This document shows positions 32,143 through 42,145 of a stretch of DNA of 64,000 bases, one piece after another. Each line of letters starts with the position of its first letter. Position 1 is the stretch's first letter. The notes under the pieces are model-generated. The model did not search any database, was not told the origin of the DNA, and saw only the letters and a program-made list of their open reading frames with translations. Made by a program: the position numbers and the translations under genes. The DNA comes from Aeromonas sanarellii (GTDB lineage: Bacteria; Pseudomonadota; Gammaproteobacteria; Enterobacterales; Aeromonadaceae): the NCBI RefSeq assembly GCF_000820085.1, contig NZ_CDBN01000094.1:1-64000 (forward strand). The letters run 5' to 3'.

Positions 32143-34725
32143 ATGACTGACAAAGAGATACAGTGGGTGACAGGGGACGGCATGGACCTGCTCGGTCGCC
32201 AGAACAGCGGTTCCGCCGACAAGACCGAAAAGCAGCGGCTGCTGGTGGTGGGCAACGGCATGGTGGGTCACCACTTCGTCGAGCAGCTGGTGGCGGCTGG
32301 TGGTCTCGACCGGTTCGAGGTGACGGTGTTAGGCGCCGAGCCGGACGCCGCCTACGACAGGGTGCACCTGTCCGAGGTGTTTGGCGGCAAGGCGCCCCAG
32401 GCCCTGCGCATGGCGGATCCCGCCTGGTATGAAGAGAGCGGCATAACGCTGCGACTGGGGGCCGAGGTGGAGGTGCTAGACCGGGCCGCCCGCACCCTGA
32501 CCCTCGCCAACGGCGAGCAGTTCCCTTACGACCGCCTGGTGCTGGCGACCGGTTCCGTGCCCTTCGTACCCCCCATTCCCGGCCATCAGCGGGAGGGCTG
32601 CTTCGTCTATCGCACCCTGGGGGATCTCGCCGCCATCCGCGATGCCTGCGCTCAGGCCCGCAGCGGCGTGGTCATCGGCGGCGGTCTGCTCGGGCTGGAG
32701 GCGGCCAATGCCCTGCGCCTGCTCGGCCTCAAGACCCAGGTGGTGGAGTTCGCCCCCAGGCTGATGCCGGTGCAGCTCGACGAGAGCGGCGGCGCCGTGC
32801 TGCGGGACAAGATCCAGGCGCTCGGGGTCGAGGTGCTGGTGGAGAAGGCCACCGAGTGCATCGAGCAGGGGGAGCAGGCACGCCACCGCCTGCGCTTCAA
32901 GGACGGCACTCACATTGAGACCGACGTCCTGCTGTTCTCCGCGGGGATCCGCCCCGCCGACACCCTGGCCCGCCAATCCGGGCTGGACGTCGGGGAGCGC
33001 GGCGGCATCTGCATCGACGACGGCTGCCACAGCTCGGATCCCGCCATTCTCGCCATCGGCGAGTGCGCGCTCTGGCAGGGGCGCATCTTCGGCCTGGTGG
33101 CCCCCGGCTACCAGATGGCCCGGGCCGCCGTGGCCAGCCTGTGCGGCGGCGAGAGCCGCTTCACGGGGGCCGACATGTCCACCAAGCTCAAGCTGATGGG
33201 GGTGGACGTGGGCTCCATCGGCGACGCCCACGCCGCCACCGCCGGCGCCCAGGAGCTGCTGCTGCTGGACAGGGTCAAGGGCATCTACAAGAAGCTGGTG
33301 ACCGACGGCGAGGGCAATCGCCTGCTCGGCGCCATCCTGGTGGGGGACGGGGCCGATTATGAGCGGCTGCTGCAGTACTACCAGAACGGGGTGGCGCTGC
33401 CCCAGCCGCCGCTCTCCCTGCTGGTGGGGGAGGTCGGGGCCGCCCCCGCGCCCCTGGTGCTGCCGGATAGCGCCATCCTCTGCTCCTGCCACAACGTCAG
33501 CAAGGGGGACGTGGTGGCCGCCGTGCGGGCGGGCAATCACGAGCTGGCGGCGGTGAAGAGCTGCACCAAAGCGGGCACGGGCTGCGGCGGTTGCAGCAAC
33601 CTGCTCAAGCAGGTGGTGGATCAGACCCTGGCGGACCTAGGCGTCGAGGCGGACAAGGGGCTGTGCGAGCACTTCGCCTACGGCCGTCAGGAGCTCTACC
33701 ACCTGGCCCGGGTGGGCGAGCTGAAGAGCTTCGAGGCGCTGCGGGACAAGCACGGCCAGGGGCTGGGGTGCGACATCTGCAAGCCGACGGTGGCCTCCAT
33801 CCTGGCGTCCCTCTGGAACGAGCACGTGCTGGAGAAGCCCCACCGCGCGTTGCAGGATACCAACGACGCCTTCCTTGCGAACCTGCAAAAGGACGGCACC
33901 TATTCGGTGGTGCCGCGCATCCCGGGGGGGGAGATCACCCCGGAGGGGCTCATCACCATCGGCGAAGTGGCGCGCAAGTACGGCCTCTACACCAAGATCA
34001 CCGGCGGCCAGCGCATCGATCTCTTCGGCGCCCGGGTCGACCAGCTGCCCGCCATCTGGGGCGAGTTGGTGGCAGCGGGCTTTGAGACCGGTCAGGCCTA
34101 CGGCAAGTCGGTGCGCACCGTGAAGTCCTGCGTGGGCTCCACCTGGTGTCGCTACGGGGTGCAGGACTCCATGACCCTGACCCAGACCCTGGAGCATCGC
34201 TACAAGGGGCTGCGGGCCCCTCACAAGCTGAAGTTTGCGGTCTCCGGCTGCACCCGGGAGTGCGCCGAGGCCCAGAGCAAGGACATCGGCGTCATCGCCA
34301 CCGAGCGGGGCTGGAACCTCTATGTGTGTGGCAACGGCGGCATGCGGCCGCGCCACGCCGACCTGTTCGCCACGGATCTCGACGAGCAGACCCTGATCCG
34401 CTACATCGATCGGCTGCTGATGTTCTATGTGCGCACCGGGGACAGGCTGCAACGTACCTCGGTCTGGATGGAGAACATGGAAGGGGGGCTCGACTACCTA
34501 AAGTCGGTGATCATCGAGGACAGGCTCGGCATCGGCGCCGAGCTGGAGGCCATGATGGAGGGGATCGTCGGCACCTGGCAGTGCGAGTGGAAGAGCACAT
34601 TGGCGGATCCGGACAAGCTCAAGCTGTTCGAGGCCTTCGTCAACCGGCCCGAGGACGAGACGCCGCCGCGCCGTGAGGAGCGGGGGCAATGGGTGCCGGA
34701 TATCGCTATCAAGGAGGTGGTATGA
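32143..34725 (+). CDS. nirB: NADH-dependent assimilatory nitrite reductase, large subunit
   Basis: The 860-residue protein begins with an FAD/NADH oxidoreductase domain (VVGNGMVGHHFVEQL; VVIGGGLLGLEAANALR). A BFD-like [2Fe-2S] domain follows (CSCHNVSKGDVVAAV; GTGCGGCSN), then the siroheme/4Fe-4S sulfite/nitrite reductase halves with CVGSTWC and CTREC supplying the four cluster cysteines. It reduces nitrite to ammonium. It sits between the nitrate importer and nirD and overlaps nirD by 4 bp. Confidence 0.95.
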   Translation: MTDKEIQWVTGDGMDLLGRQNSGSADKTEKQRLLVVGNGMVGHHFVEQLVAAGGLDRFEVTVLGAEPDAAYDRVHLSEVFGGKAPQALRMADPAWYEESGITLRLGAEVEVLDRAARTLTLANGEQFPYDRLVLATGSVPFVPPIPGHQREGCFVYRTLGDLAAIRDACAQARSGVVIGGGLLGLEAANALRLLGLKTQVVEFAPRLMPVQLDESGGAVLRDKIQALGVEVLVEKATECIEQGEQARHRLRFKDGTHIETDVLLFSAGIRPADTLARQSGLDVGERGGICIDDGCHSSDPAILAIGECALWQGRIFGLVAPGYQMARAAVASLCGGESRFTGADMSTKLKLMGVDVGSIGDAHAATAGAQELLLLDRVKGIYKKLVTDGEGNRLLGAILVGDGADYERLLQYYQNGVALPQPPLSLLVGEVGAAPAPLVLPDSAILCSCHNVSKGDVVAAVRAGNHELAAVKSCTKAGTGCGGCSNLLKQVVDQTLADLGVEADKGLCEHFAYGRQELYHLARVGELKSFEALRDKHGQGLGCDICKPTVASILASLWNEHVLEKPHRALQDTNDAFLANLQKDGTYSVVPRIPGGEITPEGLITIGEVARKYGLYTKITGGQRIDLFGARVDQLPAIWGELVAAGFETGQAYGKSVRTVKSCVGSTWCRYGVQDSMTLTQTLEHRYKGLRAPHKLKFAVSGCTRECAEAQSKDIGVIATERGWNLYVCGNGGMRPRHADLFATDLDEQTLIRYIDRLLMFYVRTGDRLQRTSVWMENMEGGLDYLKSVIIEDRLGIGAELEAMMEGIVGTWQCEWKSTLADPDKLKLFEAFVNRPEDETPPRREERGQWVPDIAIKEVV

Positions 34726-35081
34726 GGGACATAAAAGAAGAGACCTTGCAGTCAGCGACCGGGGCCTGGCATCGGGTATGCGAGCTGGCGGCGCTGCCGG
34801 AGCAGGCCGGGCGCAGCGCCTGGCTGGAGGGGCGGGTGCTGGCACTGTTTCGCCTCGGGGAGCATGTCTATGCCCTGGACGGGGTGGACCCCCTGGCCGG
34901 CGTCGCCGTGCTGGGGCGTGGCCTGGTGGGGGATGCCGGTGGGGAGCCCGTGGTCGCCTCGCCGCTCTACAAGCAGCGCTACGCCCTGATGGACGGTCGC
35001 TGTCTGGACGATCCGGCCCTGAGCGTCGCCTGCTGGCCGGTGCGGCTGGAGGGGAGCGAGGTCTGGGTACAGCTGGGGTGA
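34722..35081 (+). CDS. nirD: Nitrite reductase small subunit
   Basis: The 119-residue Rieske-fold protein belongs to the NirD family. As usual for NirD it lacks the Cys-x-His ligand pairs of true Rieske proteins (for example VYALDGVDPLAGVAVLGRG). It forms the soluble NirBD enzyme. The ATG overlaps the nirB stop (ATGA) and is preceded by AAGGAGG. Confidence 0.9.
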   Translation: MRDIKEETLQSATGAWHRVCELAALPEQAGRSAWLEGRVLALFRLGEHVYALDGVDPLAGVAVLGRGLVGDAGGEPVVASPLYKQRYALMDGRCLDDPALSVACWPVRLEGSEVWVQLG

Positions 35082-35108
35082 GTGGCACCATCTGAAAACC
35101 GTTTTTCT

Positions 35109-35137
35109 ATCACCGGGCTTGCCCGGTGATTTTTTTG
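35109..35137 (+). terminator. Terminator of the nrt–nir operon
   Basis: ATCACCGGGC-tt-GCCCGGTGAT is followed by seven T residues, about 28 bp after the nirD stop. Confidence 0.88.
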
Positions 35138-35170
35138 TGGCTGACCCGACATTTCTTGCACGAGAGGATG

Positions 35171-35210
35171 GCGGGAAAACGTTTTTTGGAAATAATGGAC
35201 AAACGTTTGT
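35171..35210. promoter_or_regulatory. Two AAACGTTT operator-like palindromes before psuK
   Basis: GGGAAAACGTTTTTTGG (centre 35180/35181) and ACAAACGTTTGT (35199–35210, a perfect 12-bp palindrome) are 24 bp apart centre to centre. The second ends 16 bp before the psuK start. They resemble LacI/PurR-family half-site arrangements. They could bind the HTH domain at the N-terminus of the kinase itself, or PurR. Confidence 0.5.
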
Positions 35211-35226
35211 AACTGGATGTTTGTCT

Positions 35227-36311
35227 ATGACGGAACGTGAGCAAGAGATCCTCGCCCTGCTGCGCCAGGACCCCATGATTGCCCAGCAGGAGCTGGCGGA
35301 CAGGCTCGGTATCAGCCGCTCGGCGCTGGCGAGCCACATCTCCAGCCTGATGCGTCAGGGCTATGTGCAGGGGCGCGGCTACGTGCTGCGCGAAGGCCCC
35401 TATGCCGTGGTGATCGGCGGCGCCAACATGGATATCTGCGGTTGCAGCCACGACAACCTGCGCATCGGGGATTCCAACCCCGGCAAGGTGCGTACCTCGG
35501 CCGGCGGGGTGGGGCGCAACATCGCCGAGAACCTGGCGCGGCTCGGCACCGACACCCGGCTGCTGACCGCGGTGGGCAACGATCAGTACGGCCATCACCT
35601 GCTGGAGGTGAGCCAGCGCGCCGGCGTCGATGTGCGCCAGGTGCTGGTGCTGGAGGGGCAGGCGACCTCCTGCTACCTCAGCCTGCACGACGGCAGCGGC
35701 GAGATGAGCTGCGCCGTCAACGACATGGGGATCATCGAGCAGCTCACCCCGGCCCGGCTTGCCCCCCTGAGCGGCTTCCTCGGCGCGGCCCGGCTCTGGG
35801 TGCTCGACACCAACCTCGCCACTCACACCCTGGACTGGCTGTTCGAGCGCCAGGGGGAGCACATCATCTTCGTGGACACCGTGTCGGTCGCCAAGGTGGA
35901 GAAGATCCGCCCCTGGCTGCACCGCATCCACACCCTCAAACCCAATCGTACCGAGGCGGAGCAGCTGTGCGGCTTCACCATCGGCGGGCCCGACACCTGG
36001 CCCATGGCGGCGGCCTGGTTCCACCGCGCCGGGGTGCAGCGGCTCTTCCTGAGTCTCGGGGATCAGGGGATCTTCTACAGCGACGGGGCGTGCCAGGGCC
36101 ATCTGCCCGTGCTCGGCAGCCCTGTCGTCAACGTGACCGGCGGCGGCGATGCCTTCATGGCAGGGCTGGCCCACGCCTGGTTGCAGGAGCAGGACATTGT
36201 CGAGACGACCCGGTTCGCCCTCGGTTGCGCCGCCCTCACCGTCAATTGTTCCGATACCGTCTTTTCCGGCCTATCCAAGGCCGCCGTTGAACGCATGCTG
36301 GAGGAGTACCC

Positions 36312-36318
<7 letters not shown>
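35227..36318 (+). CDS. psuK: PfkB-type pseudouridine kinase with N-terminal HTH
   Basis: The 363-residue protein starts with a winged-helix HTH (EREQEILALLRQDP; LADRLGISRSALASHISSL, residues 3–50) followed by a ribokinase/PfkB kinase domain. The N-terminal substrate site reads VVIGGANMDICG and TSAGGVGRNIAENLARLG; the catalytic end reads NVTGGGDAFMAGLAHAW. With psuG downstream it should phosphorylate pseudouridine to pseudouridine 5'-phosphate. The HTH fusion suggests that the kinase also regulates, perhaps its own operon. No strong ribosome site precedes the chosen ATG. The gene overlaps psuG by 7 bp. Confidence 0.85.
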
Positions 36319-37220
<902 letters not shown>

Positions 37221-37240
37221 ACACCTTTGCGGAAGATGCA

Positions 37241-37266
37241 AAAGAGGGCCGATAGGCCCTCTTTTT
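37241..37266. terminator. Bidirectional terminator between psuG and carbonic anhydrase
   Basis: AAAGAGGGCC-gata-GGCCCTCTTT has T tracts on both strands, 21 bp after psuG and 27 bp after the convergent carbonic anhydrase gene. Confidence 0.85.
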
Positions 37267-37292
37267 ATTGCGCAAATCGGTGACATACAACC

Positions 37293-38021
37293 TTATTGCA
37301 GCACCAGTCGCCCGTTGAGGGGCTGGACGGGTCTGTTGTTGGGATGGTGCATCACCGCCTTGAAGGCGTCGATCTGCGCCTGACTCACCTGCACCGGCTC
37401 CTTCATCACCAGCCAGCGCACCCCTTCCGAGCAGGGCGGGGTGGTCAGCGACCCGCTGAAGCGGTAGTAGTCGTGCTGGGCGGGCAGCAGTGCCTCTGCC
37501 GAGACCCCTTCCTTGAGCTCGTGACTCTCCCCCGCCTTGGCTGGCAGCGCCTGCCAGGCCTGGCTCAGGGCGGCATTGGCCCAGCCCGGTTCGAACATCA
37601 CGGCGACCACCGCCAGCTCCCCCTTGGCGTTGGCGTGGACCAGGTGACCCTCCAGGGGGTAGGACCTGCCCTCGATGAGGTTTTCGCTGGGGGCGTGGAA
37701 GTGGAACTGCTTGAGCTCGAAGCGCATGCCGTCGAGTTCCAGGGCGCTCCCGGGGGCATAGTTGACCTGCACCGTGTGGCCGTTGTTGACCAGCGTCTTG
37801 CCACCCGTCCGGTAGTGGAACTGCAGGGGCGCCAGTTCGGCCTCCACCAGGCCTGCGAGGTTGACCGGCGACTGGTTGCTGCCCGCACACTGGCCATATT
37901 CCGGGGTCAGGCTGGCCCATTTCGCCGGACCGGCTTCACCGCTGTATCCCCAGTGCGTCGTGGCGGCGAAGGCGGCGGGGCAGAGCAGCAGGGCGGTGGC
38001 CAACAGGGACTTTCTCATCAT
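37293..38021 (-). CDS. Periplasmic alpha-type carbonic anhydrase
   Basis: The 242-residue protein has a signal peptide (about 1–19, ending AFAAT) and the alpha carbonic anhydrase fold. The zinc ligands are the two histidines in QFHFHAPSE and the third in EGHLVHAN; the proton-shuttle/active-site segments SNQSPVNL and LTTPPCSEGVRW are also present. It interconverts CO2 and bicarbonate in the periplasm. Two cysteines (in YGQCAG and PPCSE) probably form the family disulfide. Confidence 0.94.
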   Translation of the reverse strand: MMRKSLLATALLLCPAAFAATTHWGYSGEAGPAKWASLTPEYGQCAGSNQSPVNLAGLVEAELAPLQFHYRTGGKTLVNNGHTVQVNYAPGSALELDGMRFELKQFHFHAPSENLIEGRSYPLEGHLVHANAKGELAVVAVMFEPGWANAALSQAWQALPAKAGESHELKEGVSAEALLPAQHDYYRFSGSLTTPPCSEGVRWLVMKEPVQVSQAQIDAFKAVMHHPNNRPVQPLNGRLVLQ

Positions 38022-38400
38022 GCATCCTTATCTTGATTGAAAAGCACGGCCATTTCTTGCCTTCACACAAGAAGGCATCATCAATGGCATTGTCTGAATA
38101 CGGGGTACCAAGGATCAGACCCGGTTATTTGTTATGGAAGGCTGGTTGTTATGTTGCATTTTTGGCGTGAAATGAATGGGCTCAAATATTTCATCTGGCA
38201 AGGTGGCGTATTAATTCATGGGAAGTATGTCGATGAATTAATAACGCCTGCCCGTGGTGGTGAATCGCCTTTCATGCCGTTCCAAATAAATAACGGGCTG
38301 ATTCTAGAGTCGTTCTGATTGACCCCTTTGATCTTGAACAAACAAGCACGCACTATTTCCCGGCGTCGACGATGCCACCCCCACACCTCTCCCGACGTAA
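38022..38400. other. Sparse intergenic stretch, possible small reading frame
   Basis: This stretch is richer in A+T than its neighbours. It contains a plus-strand frame whose best candidate product starts at 38151 (MLHFWREMNGLKYFIWQGG, 55 residues, ending at 38318). No ribosome site is visible and I do not recognise it, so I do not call a gene. The promoter of the carbonic anhydrase gene should lie near 38022–38100. Confidence 0.4.
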
Positions 38401-38604
38401 GAAGCAGTCCTCTGTTGCCGGGGCAGGCATGCCCATGACAGCGATGGGCCGGGCCTGTCCCAGCAGAAGGTGTCGGCCAGCCGGCTGGCGGACTGCAGGG
38501 TGACGGTGGATGCGGTGGAGGAGCAGACCGGGCTCGACTTCTTCGCCACGCTGCCGGACGGACAGGAAGAGACCATGGAGTTCCGGCTGATGGCCATGTG
38601 GTGA
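38401..38604 (+). pseudogene. Remnant of a DNA/RNA non-specific endonuclease gene
   Basis: A 67-codon frame closed upstream by a stop at 38398 ends with ADCRVTVDAVEEQTGLDFF followed by ATLPDGQEETMEF. That is the C-terminal signature of NUC1-type non-specific nucleases (xxVDxxExxTGxDFFxxLPDxxE). The catalytic DRGH region and a start codon are missing, so only the 3' end is left. The flanking sequence is AT-rich and gene-poor, consistent with decay of an acquired gene. Confidence 0.55.
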
Positions 38605-38622
38605 TTCCGAATCACAGATAAC

Positions 38623-38646
38623 GCAACAGGGGCCTGGGCCCCTGTT
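38623..38646. terminator. GC-rich hairpin after the small lipoprotein gene
   Basis: AACAGGGGCC/GGCCCCTGTT forms a 10-bp stem with no clear T run on either strand. It lies just after the nuclease remnant and just after the convergent lipoprotein stop. Confidence 0.4.
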
Positions 38647-38647
38647 G

Positions 38648-38863
38648 TCATTTGCTTATCTCGTCACCCACTTTCTTGACGGTATCCCGGGTACCATGGC
38701 CTATCTCTCGGGCCACATCCCGGGTGGTGTGGCCAATCTCGCGGGTCACGTCTCTGGTGGTATGGCCCACGGTTCTGCCCGCCTCCTTGATGTGGGTGCA
38801 GCCGGTCGTCACCGCCCCCAGGGCCAGCCCGAGCACCAGCCATATCCGGCCATTGCGCATCAT
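38648..38863 (-). CDS. Small exported repeat protein, possible lipoprotein
   Basis: The 71-residue protein has a hydrophobic signal segment ending GAVTTGC, a weak lipobox. It then has three imperfect 11-residue repeats: GHTTRDVTREI, GHTTRDVAREI and GHGTRDTVKKV. The overall plan, a tiny lipoprotein with an amphipathic repeat tail, recalls entericidin-like proteins, but I cannot assign it. A nearby start at MRN is equally possible. It is on the same strand as the pigment methyltransferase but upstream promoters are not obvious. Confidence 0.6.
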   Translation of the reverse strand: MMRNGRIWLVLGLALGAVTTGCTHIKEAGRTVGHTTRDVTREIGHTTRDVAREIGHGTRDTVKKVGDEISK

Positions 38864-38908
38864 GGGTCGCTCCTTTCCTGATGTATGCCATCCATTATCG
38901 ATGGGCCA

Positions 38909-39991
38909 TTATGGCCGCGCAGGCAGAGGTTGGGCAACCAGCAGGGTATGACCCGGGCCCGGGATCTCGTGCTCGGCCTCCACGTGGAAGCCGGCATCAC
39001 GCAGGCACTGGTACATCTGCTTGGAGTGATAGAAGCGGCTGTTGCCGTTGGCGATGGCGGTGAAGTAGAGGGAGGTGGCGTTGAGACAGAAACTGGCGGC
39101 CTCGAAACTCTGCCTGTCCCAGAAGAGCTCCAGAATGCAGACCCTGGCTCCCGGCTTCATGTGCTGACGAATGCGCTTGAGGATGGTGACGATCTGCTCG
39201 TGGCTGAAACAGTCGAGGAACTGGCTCATCCACCAGATGTCGGCCTCCCCGGGCAGGTGGCCTTCGGCCTCCAGCATGTTGACCCCGTGACCACGGACCC
39301 GGTCTGCCAGACCCGCAGCCTCTATCCTGGGCCGGGCCAGGGCGAGCTGCTCCGGCAGATCCAGAATGGTGACGCTGAGCTCAGGATCCCTGGCCGCACA
39401 GGAGAGAGCCCACTTGCCCGTGTTGCCCCCGACGTCATAGAGGCAGCGTGGCGCGTAGTTCAGCACATGATCCTGCGCCTGCTGGAATGCCCAGTCGGAG
39501 TAGAAGTGATCGAAGGAGAACCAGCTGGCGCGGGCAGGTTCAGGCAACTCATCCAGATGGGGGTAGATGGTCTCCCAATCGGGGCTGAACACCTTGAGCC
39601 CCTCCGGCCTGCCCTCGCGAATGGCATCCAGCAGCTGGGCCAGCGGCTGGTAACAGACGTGCTGGGTGAAGTCCATGTTGACCCGGGTCATGGGGTCGTT
39701 TAGCAGGTACTTGCCCACCTTGCCGAGCACATAGTGCTCTCCGGCCAGATGACAGACACCGCCACCCAGCCCCATGTCCAGCAGCACCGCCACCGCATAT
39801 TCGCTGAGCCCGCAGTGGCTGGCGATGTCGGCCGTGGTGGCCCCCGTCTTGCCTCGGCTCTCCAGATAGGCGAGCACCCCGGTTTCCCGCAGGCACCAGC
39901 TCGCCTGAAACAGCATGGGGGCGAAGGCGATGCGCTGAGCCTGGCTGATGGCATCGAGGGCGTTGTATTGCTCACACTGGTAGTGTTTCAA
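38909..39991 (-). CDS. apeB: Aryl polyene O-methyltransferase
   Basis: The 360-residue class I SAM-dependent methyltransferase has an N-terminal winged-helix dimerisation region (about 20–110) and a Rossmann domain with motif I YDVGGNTGKWAL and VTILDLPEQL, as in plant-type and polyketide O-methyltransferases. In the E. coli/Xenorhabdus aryl polyene clusters the equivalent gene is apeB. The target is probably the aryl head group, but this is inference. It follows apeA by 18 bp and is divergent from apeC–R. Confidence 0.8.
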   Translation of the reverse strand: MKHYQCEQYNALDAISQAQRIAFAPMLFQASWCLRETGVLAYLESRGKTGATTADIASHCGLSEYAVAVLLDMGLGGGVCHLAGEHYVLGKVGKYLLNDPMTRVNMDFTQHVCYQPLAQLLDAIREGRPEGLKVFSPDWETIYPHLDELPEPARASWFSFDHFYSDWAFQQAQDHVLNYAPRCLYDVGGNTGKWALSCAARDPELSVTILDLPEQLALARPRIEAAGLADRVRGHGVNMLEAEGHLPGEADIWWMSQFLDCFSHEQIVTILKRIRQHMKPGARVCILELFWDRQSFEAASFCLNATSLYFTAIANGNSRFYHSKQMYQCLRDAGFHVEAEHEIPGPGHTLLVAQPLPARP

Positions 39992-40009
39992 TGGCGGTCC
40001 TGTCTCTGG

Positions 40010-40402
40010 TTATTGGGTGCCGGCGCGGGACAGTTCGATCTGGATGGCCTGATTCAGCCCCAGGATCCAGCGATTATAACTGCGGTGGATGGCACCTTTG
40101 CCATCGTCATCCAGATTGATGCTGCTGACATAATTGATAGAGTAATCACGAGCAGTATAAGGAATATTGATCACCGCCTGATGCTGGCGCACGTTCAATT
40201 GACCGCGAATAACACCTGGCTGTTCTTTTTTCATCACCCAGCCCTTGCTGATGCCACCGTTGATGATGGCATTACCAACCTGTTCTTCGCTCAAATTGAA
40301 ATTCACCTGGTTGGCAGGAAGATTCTGTATCGGCTTGCTGGTGGAGCAGGCGACGAGCAGGAATGCGCCGAGTACCAACCCCGATTTTGTGATCCAATTC
40401 AT
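40010..40402 (-). CDS. apeA: Aryl polyene cluster lipoprotein
   Basis: The 130-residue protein has a lipoprotein signal (GLVLGAFLLVAC with Cys19 as acceptor). The remainder is beta-rich without a family that I recognise by function (QVNFNLSEEQVGNAIINGG). Its place directly before the methyltransferase matches the uncharacterised apeA of other clusters. It is probably anchored in the envelope. Confidence 0.75.
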   Translation of the reverse strand: MNWITKSGLVLGAFLLVACSTSKPIQNLPANQVNFNLSEEQVGNAIINGGISKGWVMKKEQPGVIRGQLNVRQHQAVINIPYTARDYSINYVSSINLDDDGKGAIHRSYNRWILGLNQAIQIELSRAGTQ

Positions 40403-40659
40403 TATTATTCTCCGGTGCTAAATGCAATAAGCCAGGCAATGAGACATCATTGTCATGATATTTTCAATAAAATATGGTCTGATGCAATAAGTGATATGTG
40501 AGGGGATCTACTTTTTTAAAAAATAATGTTACCATGCCAAAAAGTTAATACTGATAACAAGTTGGTTATTGTTTGCGCATATTTTTATGCCGACATTGAA
40601 CAACTCATTTATTATATCTAATGAATTCCCGCGCCAAAAAAGGACAGAACGCCGCTATC
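40403..40659. promoter_or_regulatory. Divergent promoter region of the aryl polyene cluster
   Basis: About 220–257 bp of AT-rich DNA separate apeA and apeC. It must hold both promoters, but I see no convincing -35/-10 pair or known operator. There is no regulator gene in the cluster. Confidence 0.45.
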
Positions 40660-41385
40660 ATGCTCTCATTTTCACTCCTTGATGCGCAGGCGCTCTCTCC
40701 TGGACTGGAGCAGGCCGGTCAATGGCAACAGTGGGCCAGAGAGGTACAGTGGCCCCAGGTCACTCCCGCGCTGCCCCTTACCCCCCTGATCCCCATGATG
40801 ATGGCGCGCCGCCTCAGTGCGGGCGCCCGCCTCGCGGTACAACTCGGTCTGGATATGCTGGGTCGCCACCCCATCGACAGCGCCATCTTCGTCAGTCGTC
40901 ATGGGGAGCTGGCGCGTTCCATGGCGCTGCTACAGGGCCTGGCGGCCGGCAAGCCGCTTTCCCCCACGGATTTCTCCATGTCGGTGCACAACACCGCGGC
41001 CGGGCTCTGTTCCATCCAGGGCAAGGCGGCCCTGCCCATGAGTTCCATTGCCGCAGGAGAAGGGGGCCTGATGGCCGGATTGACCGAGGCGATCGCCAAC
41101 CTGCATGCCGGCGGTGAACGGGTGCTGCTGGTGGCGTTCGAGGGGGAGATCCCGGCGTTTCATCAAGCCTGGCTCCCTGCCACGGCGCCTTATGCGGTGG
41201 CGCTGGTGCTGGGGCGTGGCGAAGATGAACACGCAGTCGAACGCTGGCGCTGCGAGGGGCAACGGGAAGCCGGGCGGAACCCCGAGCTGGCCCAGCCCCT
41301 GGCATTCTGGCGCGCACATCTTTTGCAACAACCCGCATGCCTGCTGAGCGATGGGCGCCGGGAGTGGTCATGGCGACGCAGCTGA
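40660..41385 (+). CDS. apeC: Aryl polyene chain length factor (truncated ketosynthase fold)
   Basis: The 241-residue protein resembles the N-terminal half of a beta-ketoacyl synthase (HGELARSMALLQGLAAGKPLSPTDFSMSVHNTAAG; MSSIAAGEGGLMAGL). It lacks the active-site cysteine, His-Gly-Thr and second histidine blocks of a working synthase. In characterised clusters ApeC pairs with ApeO as a chain length factor. An ATG at 40621 would add 13 residues; neither start has a well-spaced ribosome site. Confidence 0.82.
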   Translation: MLSFSLLDAQALSPGLEQAGQWQQWAREVQWPQVTPALPLTPLIPMMMARRLSAGARLAVQLGLDMLGRHPIDSAIFVSRHGELARSMALLQGLAAGKPLSPTDFSMSVHNTAAGLCSIQGKAALPMSSIAAGEGGLMAGLTEAIANLHAGGERVLLVAFEGEIPAFHQAWLPATAPYAVALVLGRGEDEHAVERWRCEGQREAGRNPELAQPLAFWRAHLLQQPACLLSDGRREWSWRRS

Positions 41386-42128
41386 ATCGGCTCTGGCGGC
41401 TGATGGGGACCGCCCTCGGCTTTACCCTGTTCGGTCTGGGTGGGCTCCTGCTCAGTCTGTGCTGGTTTCCGTTGCTGGCCATCTGCCTGCGCGGGGAGCG
41501 GCGTCGCATCCTGGCGCAGGCCAGCATCAAGCAGAGCTTCCGGCTGTTTATGGGCATGCTCAAGAGGTTGGGGGTGCTGGACTACAGGGTCAGCGGCATG
41601 CCCTCTGCCCTGCAGGGGGCCCTCATCGTCGCCAACCATCCCAGCCTGCTCGACTACGTGATCCTGGCGGCCGAGCTGCCGGTGTGCGACTGCATCGTCA
41701 AGCGGGCTTTGTGGCATAATGTTTTCCTCGGTGGCGTGGTGCGTGCCGCCGACTACATTCCCAACGGGGAAGCGGAACAACTGTTGCCACTGTGCATCGA
41801 ACGGGTACGCCGCGGTGGCTTGCTGCTGATCTTTCCGGAAGGTACCCGCACTACGCCGGGCGAGCCTATCCGGTTGCAGCGGGGCGCCGCCCAGCTTGCC
41901 TTGCGCGGCCAAGTGACACTGCAGCCCGTGCGCATTCACTGCAGCGAGCGCTTTCTCACCAAGCAGGACAAGTGGTTCCATGTCCCGCAGCGCAAGCCGA
42001 TCTTTACCCTGGAGTTTTTGCCACAGATCGCGGCCACCGGGTGGGGCGACGGCGAACAGAGCAGTGGCCTGGCCGCCCGCCAGCTAACCCGATTTCTTAC
42101 CCAGGTCCTGCAACCCGGGACCCCATGA
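41370..42128 (+). CDS. apeD: Aryl polyene acyltransferase (LPLAT family)
   Basis: The 252-residue protein has N-terminal hydrophobic segments (about 10–45) and the PlsC acyltransferase motifs NHPSLLDY (HX4D-type) and FPEGTRTTPGE. It probably transfers an acyl or polyene chain to a membrane glycolipid acceptor. GGGAG lies before the chosen ATG, which overlaps the apeC end by 16 bp. An upstream ATG at 41337 is possible. Confidence 0.82.
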   Translation: MATQLNRLWRLMGTALGFTLFGLGGLLLSLCWFPLLAICLRGERRRILAQASIKQSFRLFMGMLKRLGVLDYRVSGMPSALQGALIVANHPSLLDYVILAAELPVCDCIVKRALWHNVFLGGVVRAADYIPNGEAEQLLPLCIERVRRGGLLLIFPEGTRTTPGEPIRLQRGAAQLALRGQVTLQPVRIHCSERFLTKQDKWFHVPQRKPIFTLEFLPQIAATGWGDGEQSSGLAARQLTRFLTQVLQPGTP

Positions 42129-42145
42129 CAGCCTATGGAAGCGCA

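Noticed and set aside
38151-38318. 55-residue frame between carbonic anhydrase and the nuclease remnant
   Set aside because: No ribosome site or recognisable family; mentioned in the region entry but not called as a gene.
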